DNA of 64,000 bases from positions 4,609,604-4,673,603 of the forward strand of contig CM025853.1 of NCBI GenBank assembly GCA_003952965.2, written 5' to 3'. This document shows positions 1-10,458 of this stretch, piece by piece. The notes below the pieces were generated by a model that searched no databases, was not told where the DNA came from, and saw only the letters and a program-made list of their open reading frames with translations. Position 1 is the stretch's first letter. Every line of letters begins with the position of its first letter. Source of the DNA: Morella rubra (taxonomy: Eukaryota > Streptophyta > Magnoliopsida > Fagales > Myricaceae). Position numbers and translations under genes: made by a program.

Positions 1-1563
1 AAAGTTGTTGGGGTATGATATTTCCATAGTGTACAAGAAGGGGAAGGAGAATAGAGCTACAGATGCTCTCTCCTGTAGGGATGAAAGGGTTATTAATCCC
101 ACATTATCAGTTATTACCTTTCCACATTCCACTTGACGGGAGGAATTGCGAAAGGGTTACTCTATTGATCCTAATATGAGTGAATTATTCACCAAGGTGC
201 AGAATGGGGTGTTACCGGATCCTAAATTCATCTTAAGGAATGAGATTCTATTACAAAAAGGGCATATTTATCTCAGAAAAACACTGGGGTTGAAGGACCA
301 AGTTTTGCGGCACATTCACAATAGTCCTACAGCTAGTCACTCGGGCTATCATAAGACATTACATAGGGCTAAATCTGAATTTCTACTGGCCAGACATGAA
401 AAAAGACATAAAATCTTATGTTCAGGAGTATGATACATGCTACAAGAACAAGACCGAGACTATGGCACCTGAAGGTTTACTACAAAATTTCCCAATCCTT
501 CACCAAAGTTGAACGGAAATTTCCATGGATTTTATAGAGGGTTTACCCCTTTCCAGAGGTAATACAATTATTTTTGTGGTGGTAGACAGGTTTACTAAGT
601 ATGCTAATTTCATTGGGTCTTCTCACCCCTACTCGGCTAATACCATTGCTCACCTCTTCTCAACTCATGTTTTCAAACTCCATGGCATGCCATCTACTAT
701 CGTCTCTGACTGTGATCCAGTATTTTTGAGTAATTTTCGGCAGGAATTATTTAGACTACATGGCATAACTCTAGCTTACAGCTTAGCATATCACCTTCAA
801 AGTGATGGTCAGACCGAGGTGGTCAATAAGTGTGTGGGACACTACTTGAGTTGCTACTGTGGTGAGAAACCTAAATTTTGGGTGAACTTACCCTTAGCTG
901 AATAGTGGTACAACACCAGTTATCACATGTCCACCAAACTAGCCCCATTTGAAGCCCTCTACTGCTATCTGCCACCCAAGCTCTTAGACTATGTTGCTAA
1001 GACTACCCAAAAAGCTGCCATGGTGGCAGAATTAAAGACCAGAGATCAAATTATTGCAATTCTCAAGCATAATCTAAAAGCAGCACAAGAACGAGCTAAA
1101 AGCTAGTATGATAAGAGGCACATCAAACTTATATTTAAGGAAGGAGATTGGGTTTATTTGAGACTTTAGCCTCATTGCTAAAAGACCTTGGCTTTTCACA
1201 AAAGCCTCAAACTTTCTCCTAGATTCTTCGGTCCTTTTCAGATCACTCATCGAATAGAAGAGGTTGCTAACCGAGTGGCTTTACCAGCTGAAGCTCACAT
1301 CCATCCCGTGTTCCATGTCTCTTGTTTGAAGCAGAAGCTGGGTACCCACGTAGCTCTTCTATCAACACTCCCTCTCGTTGACGATAAGGTGCTCTATAGC
1401 AAGAACCAAAGCTGATTTTGGACCGGCGTATGACCAAAAAAGGATCTCAGGCCATTACCGAAGTCCTTGGTCAGTGGAAGGGTACGTCTAGAGATGATTC
1501 TACCTGGGTTGCTTATGGGCAGTTGCTAGACCAATATCCACACCTTGTGGGCAAGGTCTTTTG
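1..1563 (+). pseudogene. Ty3/gypsy chromovirus pol remnant (RNase H end, integrase, chromodomain)
   Basis: Decayed 3' half of a retrotransposon polyprotein gene. The first codons read as the end of RNase H (KKGKENRATDALS, the usual ADALSR motif). A His/Cys zinc-finger-like segment follows (about 300-430), then an integrase core at 525-905 with VDRFTKYANF, the second Asp in IVSDCDPVF and the Glu side in SDGQTEVVN. 1188-1415 carries the typical post-integrase block ([21 protein letters not shown]), and 1420-1563 a chromodomain-like end (LDRRMTKKG, then QYPHL). In-frame stops near 905, 1108 and 1170 and frame changes disable it. The chromodomain places it in the chromoviruses, perhaps Reina-like. 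The 5' part lies outside the window. Confidence 0.88.
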
Positions 1564-1576
1564 AAGGGAAGGAGAA

Positions 1577-1985
1577 TGTTATGATCCTCATCAAGGATCA
1601 TGGTAATTTGGTAAAATGGTGTTTAGGGTTCAGAAGGTAGTCGGCGTATGGTGTCGGAACACACGAAGATTCTCGAATGTGTGTTTTGTTAGTTAAGGTG
1701 GTTGGCCTTTTGTTTGGACCGGGTCAGATCTTTATTTGGGCTTGTAGTCCCAATGGGTTATATGTTCATGCTTTTATTAGCTCATGTTCAGCCCAATTCT
1801 AATGGACCGTGGCTGTCCTTATTTTTTAGTTTATTCGGGGGCCTTGTTGGCCGATCAGTAGTAGTCCTGTTATATTCAGCAAGCAATAAATTCATGAGGC
1901 ATCAATCAAATTATCACAAAGCAATTATAGAGATTGACTCTCTCGAATACAGTTGTTACGTGTTCTTCATTTTCTTTTACATCCA
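1577..1985 (+). repeat. 3' LTR of the first chromovirus (right edge uncertain)
   Basis: Begins TGTTATGATCC directly after a purine-rich tract at 1564-1576 (AAGGGAAGGAGAA), the expected polypurine tract plus TG start of a 3' LTR. It follows the pol/chromodomain remnant. The right edge is placed near the TTTTACA at about 1985 only because LTRs end in CA. The 5' LTR is outside the window, so neither edge nor target duplication can be confirmed. Confidence 0.6.
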
Positions 1986-2029
1986 AACACTATTTTTTGC
2001 CAAATACCCTTGAATATTAGTGGGCACAT

Positions 2030-2650
2030 TACAAAATCCAATGACTTCTTGGTTGCTAAATCAAAACGAGCGTCTAAGAAAGAGAATGAGTAGAACTTAG
2101 GTTGTGTCAAGGAAGCCAATGAACCAAACGAATTATGGGAGGAGAATGAGGCCCAACCTGGTGGAGGCAACCCATCACTGTAACCTAACGAACGGTGCAA
2201 GAACAGAGCACGCAAATCAAGAAGGCCTCCTAATGCTAGTTGTGGAGCAAGGACTTGATCTAGAACGAAAGGATGATCTAGAAGCATCTGGGCTGTCCAC
2301 CTCTCAGTGGAATCCCTTGCAAAACACTTGTTCAAAAAGTCCTTCCCATCCTCAGATAAATTTTCTGGAATTCTTGGTGTTTCACGGAGGATAGCAAGTC
2401 GAAACATCAGTGTTTCTTGATCCAGACATTGCCACCATGTCGGGGTCCTAGTAACCATCTCAACCACGTTACAGCCAAGCGACCATATGTCCATCAGTGT
2501 CCCTATCTCACCGTGAGCAAGAGACTTTGGAGACACGTAGAACGGAGTTTCCTGAAATTGAAACTTCCAAAAGTTGTTATCGTCTTTGCATATTCCGCAT
2601 TCCTTGACCAGTCCAAAATCCGTGATCTTTAGCTCATTATCATTGAAACC
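2030..2650 (-). pseudogene. MAPKKK-like protein kinase C-lobe fragment
   Basis: On the minus strand this encodes the C-terminal lobe of a Ser/Thr kinase: DFG at about 2620-2612, an activation-segment block ETPFYVSPKSLAHGE, subdomain IX DIWSLGCNVVEMVT, and subdomain XI GKDFLNKCFARDSTERWTA then LLDHPFV. The wording fits plant MAPKKK17/18/20-type MEKKs, but APE has become SPK. The whole N-lobe, the catalytic-loop HRD and the glycine loop are missing, and the frame runs into unrelated sequence after the kinase end. It is therefore a truncated pseudogene or a captured fragment. It lies tail-on to the chromovirus LTR. Confidence 0.75.
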
Positions 2651-2680
2651 TCTAGGACCGGGAAAGACTATACTGCACAC

Positions 2681-3200
2681 TGGGTTTTATAAGTTCAGAA
2701 ATCCTAAAAGAAACAAGATACTACTTTCATCTCCCGCCAATGAGTTTTGCTCACGTCGCGCAGGTCAATTTTTGGACTTTCAATATAAACGAACAACAAA
2801 TTCGGAAACATCAAACTAGTTAGAATTTGAATAGGAAAAAAAAAAGGTAAATAAATTGGAAACATAAAAAGAAAGTTGGTGAGAATGTTGCTTTGATTCC
2901 CCGGAAGCTCTGAAGAAAATCAACAGTACAGTTTTGTGACACAGTCGAAGTTTAGCCCAACTCGTTCCTATTTGGACGTCCCTAACTAGGCTCCAGTTGA
3001 CCAGCCATCGAACCATCGCAGCCCAATACTATATGGGCTTTAGACTGGAGGCAAGCCCAGGCTAAGATATTTGGATGTCAATGTTTTTGCCCACAAATAC
3101 TCTCTTTCCTGGATAACTTAACTTATGTTGTCCACCCTATTCGCAGCACACCTCACACACGTCGGACAAACCATTTTTTTTTTTTCTAAGCGGATACACT
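2681..3200. other. Intergenic stretch, no gene recognised
   Basis: AT-rich sequence between the kinase fragment and the first DUF247 5' module. I see no conserved coding region, RNA gene or terminal repeats. A poly-T run lies at about 3174-3186. Confidence 0.5.
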
Positions 3201-4085
3201 CGACTTGCCTTGTCACTTGATTTAGCTTTGAGAGGAGCTTGTTTCAATTCCTGCAAATTAAGGAGCTCTGATCTCTTGTCGCTCAGCAAAATTGCACTTT
3301 GTTCCACCGCAGCAAAGGTCTCTACAATATTTCCCCGTCGACAACAGGAGGTAAAACAAACTTACTTTCTTATACCATTTCTCGTTGGTTATGCCTTTCT
3401 AAAATCTGACACTGCTTAGGTTTATATGCGTTAACATATTTAACATATCCTGCTCCCTCTCTGTAAAAGATCGTGTCTCTATTTCTCACTTGGAGAGCTC
3501 TGGTTGTCCTTGTGCTGCTTTCTCGTTCTAAGATACTGCCTAATTGAAACTTTTTCCCGAGATAGTAGGATGTAGTTTCCAGGATTGAGGTACGTATATA
3601 TAGAATCCGAGAAGGACCATTAGCAAAGCACCAATAGGTGAGAAAAAAAAAAGCAGAGAGAAAAATACAGGATGATGTGAGAGCTCCTCAAAACTAAAAA
3701 CTGCATACCCTTAATTAGAACCGTAAATGTTTCATAGATTGTATTTCCTGTGTGAACCATACTGTTGTTTTCTTCATTCCATATTTTTCACAAGAATTTG
3801 AATAAAAGCCCAATAACCCTAGACTGTCAAAAGTCATGGTTAAGCCACTCATGCAAGACAATCAACAAAACTTGGCACAATACTCTATTTTGCGCCTGAC
3901 ATTGCTTAGGTTTTATATTTGTTAACATAACCTGAGTTCTCTCTGTAACAGATCATGAGGGTCTCTTTCGTTTAACATGCTGCCTATTTCTAGTTATGGC
4001 ATATATAACCTGTTGGGATTTGGACCCAGGATGTTTATTTCATCCAAATGGCATTTTTTACTTCAAAAGTACTTCTCATTGTACT

Positions 4086-5070
4086 TAGAGTCGGCTCTAG
4101 CTATAGGCAGCATAGGTGGTTGCCTAAGGCCCCTAAATTTAGGAGGCCCCCAATTCAAAAAATATTGAATGGTATATTTAAAGAAAATTTAATATTAAGG
4201 CCTAAAAAACTTAACAGTAAAGAGTATATTGATTGAAGAGGCCTATTAAATCTCCTTGATTGAAGGAGCACTAACTTTTTCCCAAATTTAGGAGGCCTTT
4301 AATTCAAATTTTTTTTTTAAATAACATTTTCTTTAATGGTATATGTAAAGAAAATTTAATATTAAGGTCTCAAAAACTTAACTTAAAGAGCATATTGATT
4401 GAAGAGGCCTATTAAATCTCCTTGATTGAAGGAGCATTAACTTTTCACTTTTTATGGTATTTATAAAGTCTCAGTTCAACTCTATAAAATCTTTTTATTT
4501 AAAGATATCAATTGCAATTAATTCAAATAAACCCTATGAAGTCTATTCCATATCTTTATTTATTAATTTTTTTTACCTTTAGATATTGCTAGCTTTTTAA
4601 ACCTTAACTAATAACTAAAAATCTATCTTTAAAAGGACTTAAACTTGAGACAATATTTGTCAAGTACCAAAAATACCGAAAAATCCTCTCTCAACCATTT
4701 TTTTTTTTATTCTTATCATTTTCTGGTGCTTCTCAACTCTTATCTTTGATCACTAAGGTCCTAGGTGCTATTATTCTAAAGGTTTTACTTTAATTTTATT
4801 TTAAGTATTTATTTTAGTTATCATAAAAATTAATAAAATCTTACTTAAGATCATGACGCAAGAAAGATCAAATTGATTAGTAATATTATTAATTAAAAAT
4901 GATATATTAACAAATCTAGAATATAACATTTTGATAAGTAATTTTGCATTCCAAAAAATTATAAGAATACTTTTAACTAATTTTTATTAATATTTTATTT
5001 TTTAAATTATGATAAGAGGCATCACTTTAGCGTTTGGCCTAAGGCCCCAATTACCTTAGAGCCGCCCCTG
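4086..5070. mobile_element. Non-autonomous hAT element (about 985 bp) with 8-bp target duplication
   Basis: The right end reads, in reverse complement, CAGGGGCGGCTCTAAGG, the classic hAT CAGGG(GC) terminus. The left end is a decayed inverted copy (GTCGGCTCTAGCTATAGG), and inner parts also pair (GCCTAAGGCCCC occurs in both). It is flanked by an exact 8-bp duplication ATTGTACT (4078-4085, 5071-5078), as expected for hAT. Paralogous blocks at about 17273 and 38131 carry one uninterrupted copy (ATTGTACTTG, GTTGTACTTG), the empty site. No transposase is encoded. Confidence 0.9.
4133..4450. repeat. Direct tandem duplication inside the hAT element
   Basis: Two units with a period of about 150-170 bp share AATTTAGGAGGCC, TTTAAAGAAAATTTAATATT, TATTGATTGAAGAGGCC and CTCCTTGATTGAAGGAGC. 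Unit 1 is about 4133-4275 and unit 2 about 4282-4450. They differ by small substitutions and a poly-T expansion, so the duplication predates much of the element's decay. Confidence 0.75.
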
Positions 5071-5296
5071 ATTGTACTTGCGGTAGCTATTACTTAGAAA
5101 AAAATCTCTTACGAGAGAAGGATTTTAAATTCCAGGATTAATGAGGTATGTATAGCAGCCGGTTGAAAAGAGCATAATTAGAAGAAACCTTTAATTTCTA
5201 GAGAGAGTGATTTTTGTCAATATGTGTCTCTATTGTTAAATCCAATGGAGACATTTTGATTGTATTGTCAGCGATTATCAGGATCTTGTTTTCACA

Positions 5297-7902
5297 ATGG
5301 AATCTGTTGGCAGTACAGAGGAAAAGCAAACAAATGGAAGCTACCATGCTTCATTCGACATAGGAAACCCTTGTACCTCATTGGTAAATTCAATGGAAGA
5401 GGGGGTGGAAAGCTTGTCTCCAATATCCTTAGAATGTAGCATCTATAGAGTTCCGAATCGGCTGCGTCATGGCAATGAAAGAGTCTATACATATAAATCT
5501 CACATAGTCTCCATTGGCCCGTTTCACTATGGTAAAGAAAGCTTAAGAGCCATGGAAGAACAAAACTTGCGGTACCTAAAAGCTTTTATTGAACGGACCG
5601 TGAAAAGCATGGGGTTCTATATTCAAGTAGTGAGGGAGAAGGAAGCAAGACTGTGTGGTTATTACTCAGATACCATTCAGTTTAACAGTGAACAATTTGT
5701 GAAAATCATTTTGCTGGATGCTGCCTTCATCATTGAAGTCTTATTAAGGTTCTATTTCAAGACAGGTAGAAATTTAAACGTCACCATATTATATAAACCA
5801 TGGGTGATACGTGATGTATCGGCTGACATGGTATTGCTTGAGAATCAGCTTTCATTCTTCATCCTTCAACATCATTATGATGCAGGCAAAAAAATGCAAC
5901 ATGAACAGAGACTAGCTTCCATCAATGAGCTATCAATTTACTTCTTCAAAATTGTTGTGTACAATTTGAAAGGAACAGAAGATCACAAATTGGAGCTACT
6001 TCATTCCCCTAGAATTGAACATTTTGTGGAACTAATAAGATATTTATATATACCTTCTAAGAAATAGGATGAAAGGCGACTTGAAGCAATTACAGCATCG
6101 TCTGTGACAGAGCTACATCAAGCTGGAGTCAAGTTTAAGGTTGGGTCAAGCAAGAATTTGTTTGATATACAAATCAATAACGGGATTCTTGAGATTTAGA
6201 GATTTATTATAGGTCCCCTTTCAGAACTTCCAATGTAACAACCTGAGCCCAAACTCCAAAAGGATAGATTTCCGTATAAAATAAGGCTTATTTACCATTG
6301 CCAATCATTTATCTAGGCCCTAATATTTCAAAACTAATTATTACAACCTCAGCAAAATATTCATAAACCACAAAAAAGCCCACAAATATCAATCCAAACC
6401 TTAAAATTTACATTAGAATATCTTATATTTCCAATATCGATGAAGATCTCCCAAAAGAAATACAATATCAAATTCCCAAAAGTCTCTTGCAAAACACGTC
6501 TTCGAAACACAAATTTATCTAAAGCTCCTCGAACTCCTCTAATTCTGCCAACTCTGAAAAATATGAGAATAAGTGGTGAGCTATGACTAGCTTAGTAAGT
6601 AGCAAATCAATTGGGGTTTGGGAAAAGATAATTTTCTCACAATAACCGAAATCCAAAATAAAACACTAGTGAGCCATACCAAAACCAAAATACAAGTTTG
6701 TAACAAAAATATCTAAGGCCACGCAATATAGAGAAATCACCAATGGTCACACAGACCTCCAGGTCACAAAGACCGCCAAATACGACAAGAAGTATCAAAT
6801 TGGCCACATAGACCATAAGGATAAATTGCCACACAAACCACAAAAATAAATTGGCCATACAGACTACAGAGATATATCACTAGTGCAAGGATAATTTTCA
6901 TAGTATGCTCACCAAAACAAGTTATAAATATTTCAATTGAGTTTCATGAAATCCCGACAATCTCATTTTACCTAAAATTTGTTCAGTTCCACAAATAATA
7001 CATCAAAATCATATAAAAATACGGTACACGTTTAAAAATCTCATTGAAGAACCACTTACCTCAAATGCTTAACCAATCCTTAAAGCTTCTCCAATAATTA
7101 CCGAACAATCTCTTGAAACCTAGTAGCACCACCTCAATCCAAATTTTGGATTCCAATATACATTCTCTGCGACCATTTATTAATCTCGATCTCTTCAACT
7201 TTTAAAATTCAAACATATCTCTATCCATCACTTTAAAAATTCAAATATAAGATCCTTATCCATATATCTTTCAAATTCAAATATAAGAATAATCTTTATC
7301 CATATCTTAACCTTAAATTCAAACCTAAGATCAAATCTCTATCCAAACCTTTAAATTCAAATATAGATCACATCTCCATCTCAGCACCTTTAAATTCGAA
7401 AATACGATTCAACCTCTATCCAAAAATCAAACATAGTACTAAGCCCTATCTGTTCGTTTAAAATTCAAATTACTCAATTAACATCTTTTTCGGAACGAGG
7501 TATTACATCCAATCCGCAATATCTTCATCTTTGAGCAATGCACCCATTTCGAGCATTACATGAATGATTATGCTATGCTCTTCTATCACCTTGCTAGTAG
7601 TCCCAAGGATGTGGATTTACTAGTAAAAAATGGAATTCTTGAAAAGTGAAGCGACTATTGAAGGGACAAATCATATTCGCAATCTCTCCCAATTTGCTAG
7701 TAGCAACCTTAATAAGTTTTACTTTACTAGCCTTTGTGAAGACCTAAATGCTTACTCTAGATCATCCTGGCACCAATGGAAGGCAAATTTGAAACAAGAT
7801 TACTTCAATACACCATGGGCAACTATTTCTTTTATGGCAGATGTCGTTCTCCTTTTACTTACTTTAATACAGACGGTGAGTTCTGTGATCTCCATAGCGT
7901 AG
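5297..7902 (+). pseudogene. DUF247 (UPF0481) gene copy 1, broken by stops and a solo LTR
   Basis: The best-preserved DUF247 copy. ATG at 5297 opens 256 codons containing the family landmarks SIYRVPNRLRHGNE, HIVSIGPFHYGKE, AMEEQNLRYLKAFIERT, DAAFIIEVLLRFYF and LLENQLSFFILQ. A TAG at 6065-6067 interrupts it; the reading continues as RLEAITASSVTELHQAGVKF, then a stop in LEI*RF. A 1.27-kb solo LTR (6234-7507) splits the next part. The 3' piece resumes at 7513 (FEQC, HYMNDYAM, PKDVDLLVK, GLCEDLNAY-like), has a TGA in the EK*SD stretch plus a 1-base frameshift near 7650, and ends in the C-terminal membrane helix (VVLLLLTLIQTVSSV) at 7902. DUF247 proteins are plant membrane proteins; some are grass self-incompatibility factors, but most are uncharacterised. 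Confidence 0.9.
6234..7507. mobile_element. Solo LTR inserted in DUF247 copy 1
   Basis: Starts TGTAACAACC and ends GGTATTACA, giving short inverted ends TGTAA...TTACA. It is flanked by an exact 5-bp duplication TCCAA (6229-6233 and 7508-7512). Removing it restores the DUF247 order seen in paralogous copies (GAACTTCCAATCCG...). No internal retrotransposon domains are present, so this is a solo LTR left after LTR-LTR recombination. ORFs within it are incidental. Confidence 0.88.
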
Positions 7903-8502
7903 GTGAAAGCAACACTACTAAATGTGATTGTTTCACTACTCCATGCATGGCAGGTTGTTTCTGGTATTGTTGCAGCTGCAAGTTTTCTTGCATATGTACT
8001 AGTGTGTGTGGATTATAATATCTCATGCCAGTCAATTTCTTTTGTGGACTGTTGTTTTTGCAAGAAATAAATCATGCTCATGTGTTCGTTCCGCAACATT
8101 TCTGGCATATACCACTTTGAATCATCTTACCTAATCAGTTCCATCCTAAGAAAATCTACTTCATGTTCATAAGATCATAGGAATACTGTTGTGGATGCTT
8201 TTGATAAGATATATAGGAGTACCGCTGTTGCTTAAATGTTCTTCCTAATTGAGCTCCATGTTCATAAAATCTGGTTGAAAATAGATCATATATTGTTCTC
8301 TATATTAATTTAGATATCTATACGTTGCTGTTAATTATCTCTTGTAGAAAAAAATTATATTTTATTTTCTCGTTTATATCGTTAGAATTATAGCATTTAC
8401 ATGGGACAATCCAAAAATTAGGGCTTCTTTAACTTTTAATGGAACACCATCATTTCATAAGATGCTAAAATTACATCATCCATCATAGGTTCATCTTGAG
8501 CT
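7903..8502 (+). repeat. 3' flank of DUF247 copy 1 (duplicated at about 34.58-35.32 kb)
   Basis: Contains the conserved downstream segment ATGTGATTGTTTCA...CCATGCATGGCAG...GGTATTGTTG shared by several DUF247 copies, then 3' flank matching 34630-35320 nearly base for base (GTTGCTGTTAATTATCTC, GCACCATCATTTC-like stretches). No separate gene is seen. The flank is cut at 8502 by a CACTA terminus; in the 35.3-kb paralogue the sequence simply runs on (GAGCTAGTTCACCC). Confidence 0.65.
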
Positions 8503-9760
8503 CACTACAAAAAAAAGGGCTTTAGCGACGGTCGCTAAAAACGCCGCTAAAGGGTCTCTTTAACGGCGTTTGTCCTGGACAAACGCCGCTAAAACTCATC
8601 TGTATTGGCGGTTGACCGCCGCTATAGGTCTAATTTCTAGCAGCGTTTTGTTAGTTTTTTAACAAAATGCTGCTATAAATGTAACTTGTAGCGGCGTTTT
8701 CAAAGTTTTATCTATGGTGGCGTTTGTTCAGCGTTTGTGAACAAACGGCACTAAAGGTCTAATTTTTAGTAGCGTTTTAAAAAAAACCCTGTTAAAGTTG
8801 TATCTATAGCAGCGTTTGTTGACACAAACACTGCTATAAGTATAAGTGAAAATAATATTTTTATTTATTAATTATAAGTTATTTAATGTTAATAATTATT
8901 TTATATATTATTATATTCCTTTTAATATATAATTTTATTTTTTGTCATGAATTTGAAAAAAAATTATTTTAGAGGATCTACTTAATAAAATATGAATTAA
9001 AAGGAGTGTTGTGAAAATTGAAGTTGTTATATGGTCTTAGAGGCTATGATTTAGTCATTAGGTAGGTATATATATAAAGTACTTAGGTTAATTAGCACAT
9101 ATCAATTATATAATAAACACATACTTTTAAATTATAAGTATTATATATTATTACTCCCAACCTATTTTAATTAAGATTATTATACTAATTATAAAAAAGA
9201 GTGTAAAGAATGTACATAGCTATGTATTTAATACTAAGTATAAAGATTTTTAAATACTATTACAATTTACAACTGATTTTAATTTACTAAAAACACATAA
9301 CTACAAAATATAACTTATTATTAAAAAATTTGAAAAACTACAAATTAGAAAGAAAAAAAAAGGCTTTGAAATCACCTGTTCCCGTGAACTCCCCCCCTTC
9401 TCCCTATCTCTAAGTCTCTCTTTGAAAAATCTCTCACTCTATCTCTTACCCTCTTGCTCTCTCTTGCCCTCTCTCGCCCCCTCATTCTTTCTTGAGGCAC
9501 GTCGTGATTCGTCTTTGAACAGCGTCAGGAGAGGTAATTTCCCATCTCTCTTCCTTTCCTCTTTCGTTTTCCTATTTCTCTTCTAATTGCCAAATTTTTG
9601 TTTCGAAGATAAGTTTTTGTCTCTGGTTGTGATGTATATGGAGTCAAGGAGTAGATGGGTATAAACAGCATAGGGTGAAGATAGGATTATTTTGTGTGTG
9701 ACAGGATGGCTGTGTGAAAATGCACTATGGTAATTGGTTGTTATGGATTTGATCCTGTCA
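8503..9760. mobile_element. Truncated CACTA element, left end
   Basis: Opens with CACTACAAAAAAAAGGGC, a CACTA/En-Spm terminus, followed to about 8840 by subterminal repeats in both orientations (AACGCCGCTAAA, GCGGCGTTTG, GCAGCGTTTG). AT-rich filler follows, then 9390-9560 is a CT-rich 5'UTR-like stretch ending CAGGAGAG|GTAATTT, a possible exon-donor. No transposase coding and no matching right terminus were found before the next DUF247 fragment, so the element is truncated. The right edge is approximate. Confidence 0.7.
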
Positions 9761-9929
9761 GTCTGTGGTCAGTAAAACTAGGGTTGAAGTCCTTGAGTGG
9801 AATTCATTACTAACATTAGTTTGGAAAAACCTACAGATAGTTTGGAAAAACTTACAGATAGTAACATTAGTTTGGAAAAACCTACATATAATAATTTCCG
9901 CGTGAACTAAAAGGAGATGTCTTTTTGCT

Positions 9930-10458
9930 ATTGAATGATTTAAAGCGTTATCAAATATTCCTTCTAAAAAAGGAGATAAAAGGCAACTTGAAACAGTAAT
10001 AGTACCGTATGGGATAGAGCTACAACAAGTTGGAGTCAAGTTTAAAATTAAGTCAAACAAGAATTTATTGGAGATATAATTCAGTAACAGGATATATTCT
10101 CGAGATCCTGAGATTTAATGTAGGCCCCCTTTTAGGACTTCCAATCCAAAATATTGTCAACCTTGAGCAATGCTCTGATTCGGAGCATTGCATGTAGGAT
10201 TATGTTGTTGAGAAGCAAAATGACTTTAATGAGCGGACAAATCATATTCACAAACTCTCTCGATTGGCTTTTAACTGTCGTAGTGACTTCTATTTTGCTA
10301 GTTTTTGTGAAGACCTGAATTCTTACTACGGATCATCTTGGCACCAGTGGATGGCAAACTTGAAAGAAAATTACTTCAACACGTCATGGGTCATCATTTC
10401 TTTTATTGTAGCTGTTGTTCTCTTTTTCCTTACTCTAATACACATGTGCTACAGCGGA
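9930..10458 (+). pseudogene. DUF247 copy 2, C-terminal fragment
   Basis: Aligns with the last third of DUF247: a degenerate AAATATTCCTTCTAAAAAAGG stretch, ELQQVGVKFKIK, an in-frame TAA after LLEI, a damaged middle, then GLCEDLN-like FCEDLNSYYGSSWHQWMANLKENYFNTSW and the start of the membrane helix. The normal ending (LIQTVSSVI) is replaced at about 10446 by GTGCTACAGCGGA, the 5' end of the tRNA-like repeat. The N-terminal two-thirds are absent. The upstream context (9795-9930) matches DUF247 copy 7 at 35640-35740, so both derive from one duplicated fragment. Confidence 0.82.

Larger units (their letters stand above)
3210..5296 (+). promoter_or_regulatory. 5' module of DUF247 copy 1 (non-coding exon and 5'UTR intron, partly duplicated)
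   Basis: 3215-3400 matches 37815-38000 closely (GAGAGGAGCTTGTTT, then TTGTTCCACCG, then GTAAAACAAACTTACTTTC). The shared GGAG|GTAAAAC at 3351 looks like a splice donor, so this is probably a non-coding first exon followed by a 5'UTR intron. The stretch 3415-3860 is partly repeated at about 3900-5250 (TTAACATAACCTG, TTAAATTCCAGGATTAATGAGG), an internal duplication of the intron. The hAT element at 4086-5070 sits inside the second unit. The acceptor is less clear here than in the 17.7 and 38.6 kb copies. Confidence 0.5.

Noticed and set aside
6637..6858. Hydrophobic minus-strand ORF
   Set aside because: Lies wholly inside the solo LTR and has no recognisable domain.
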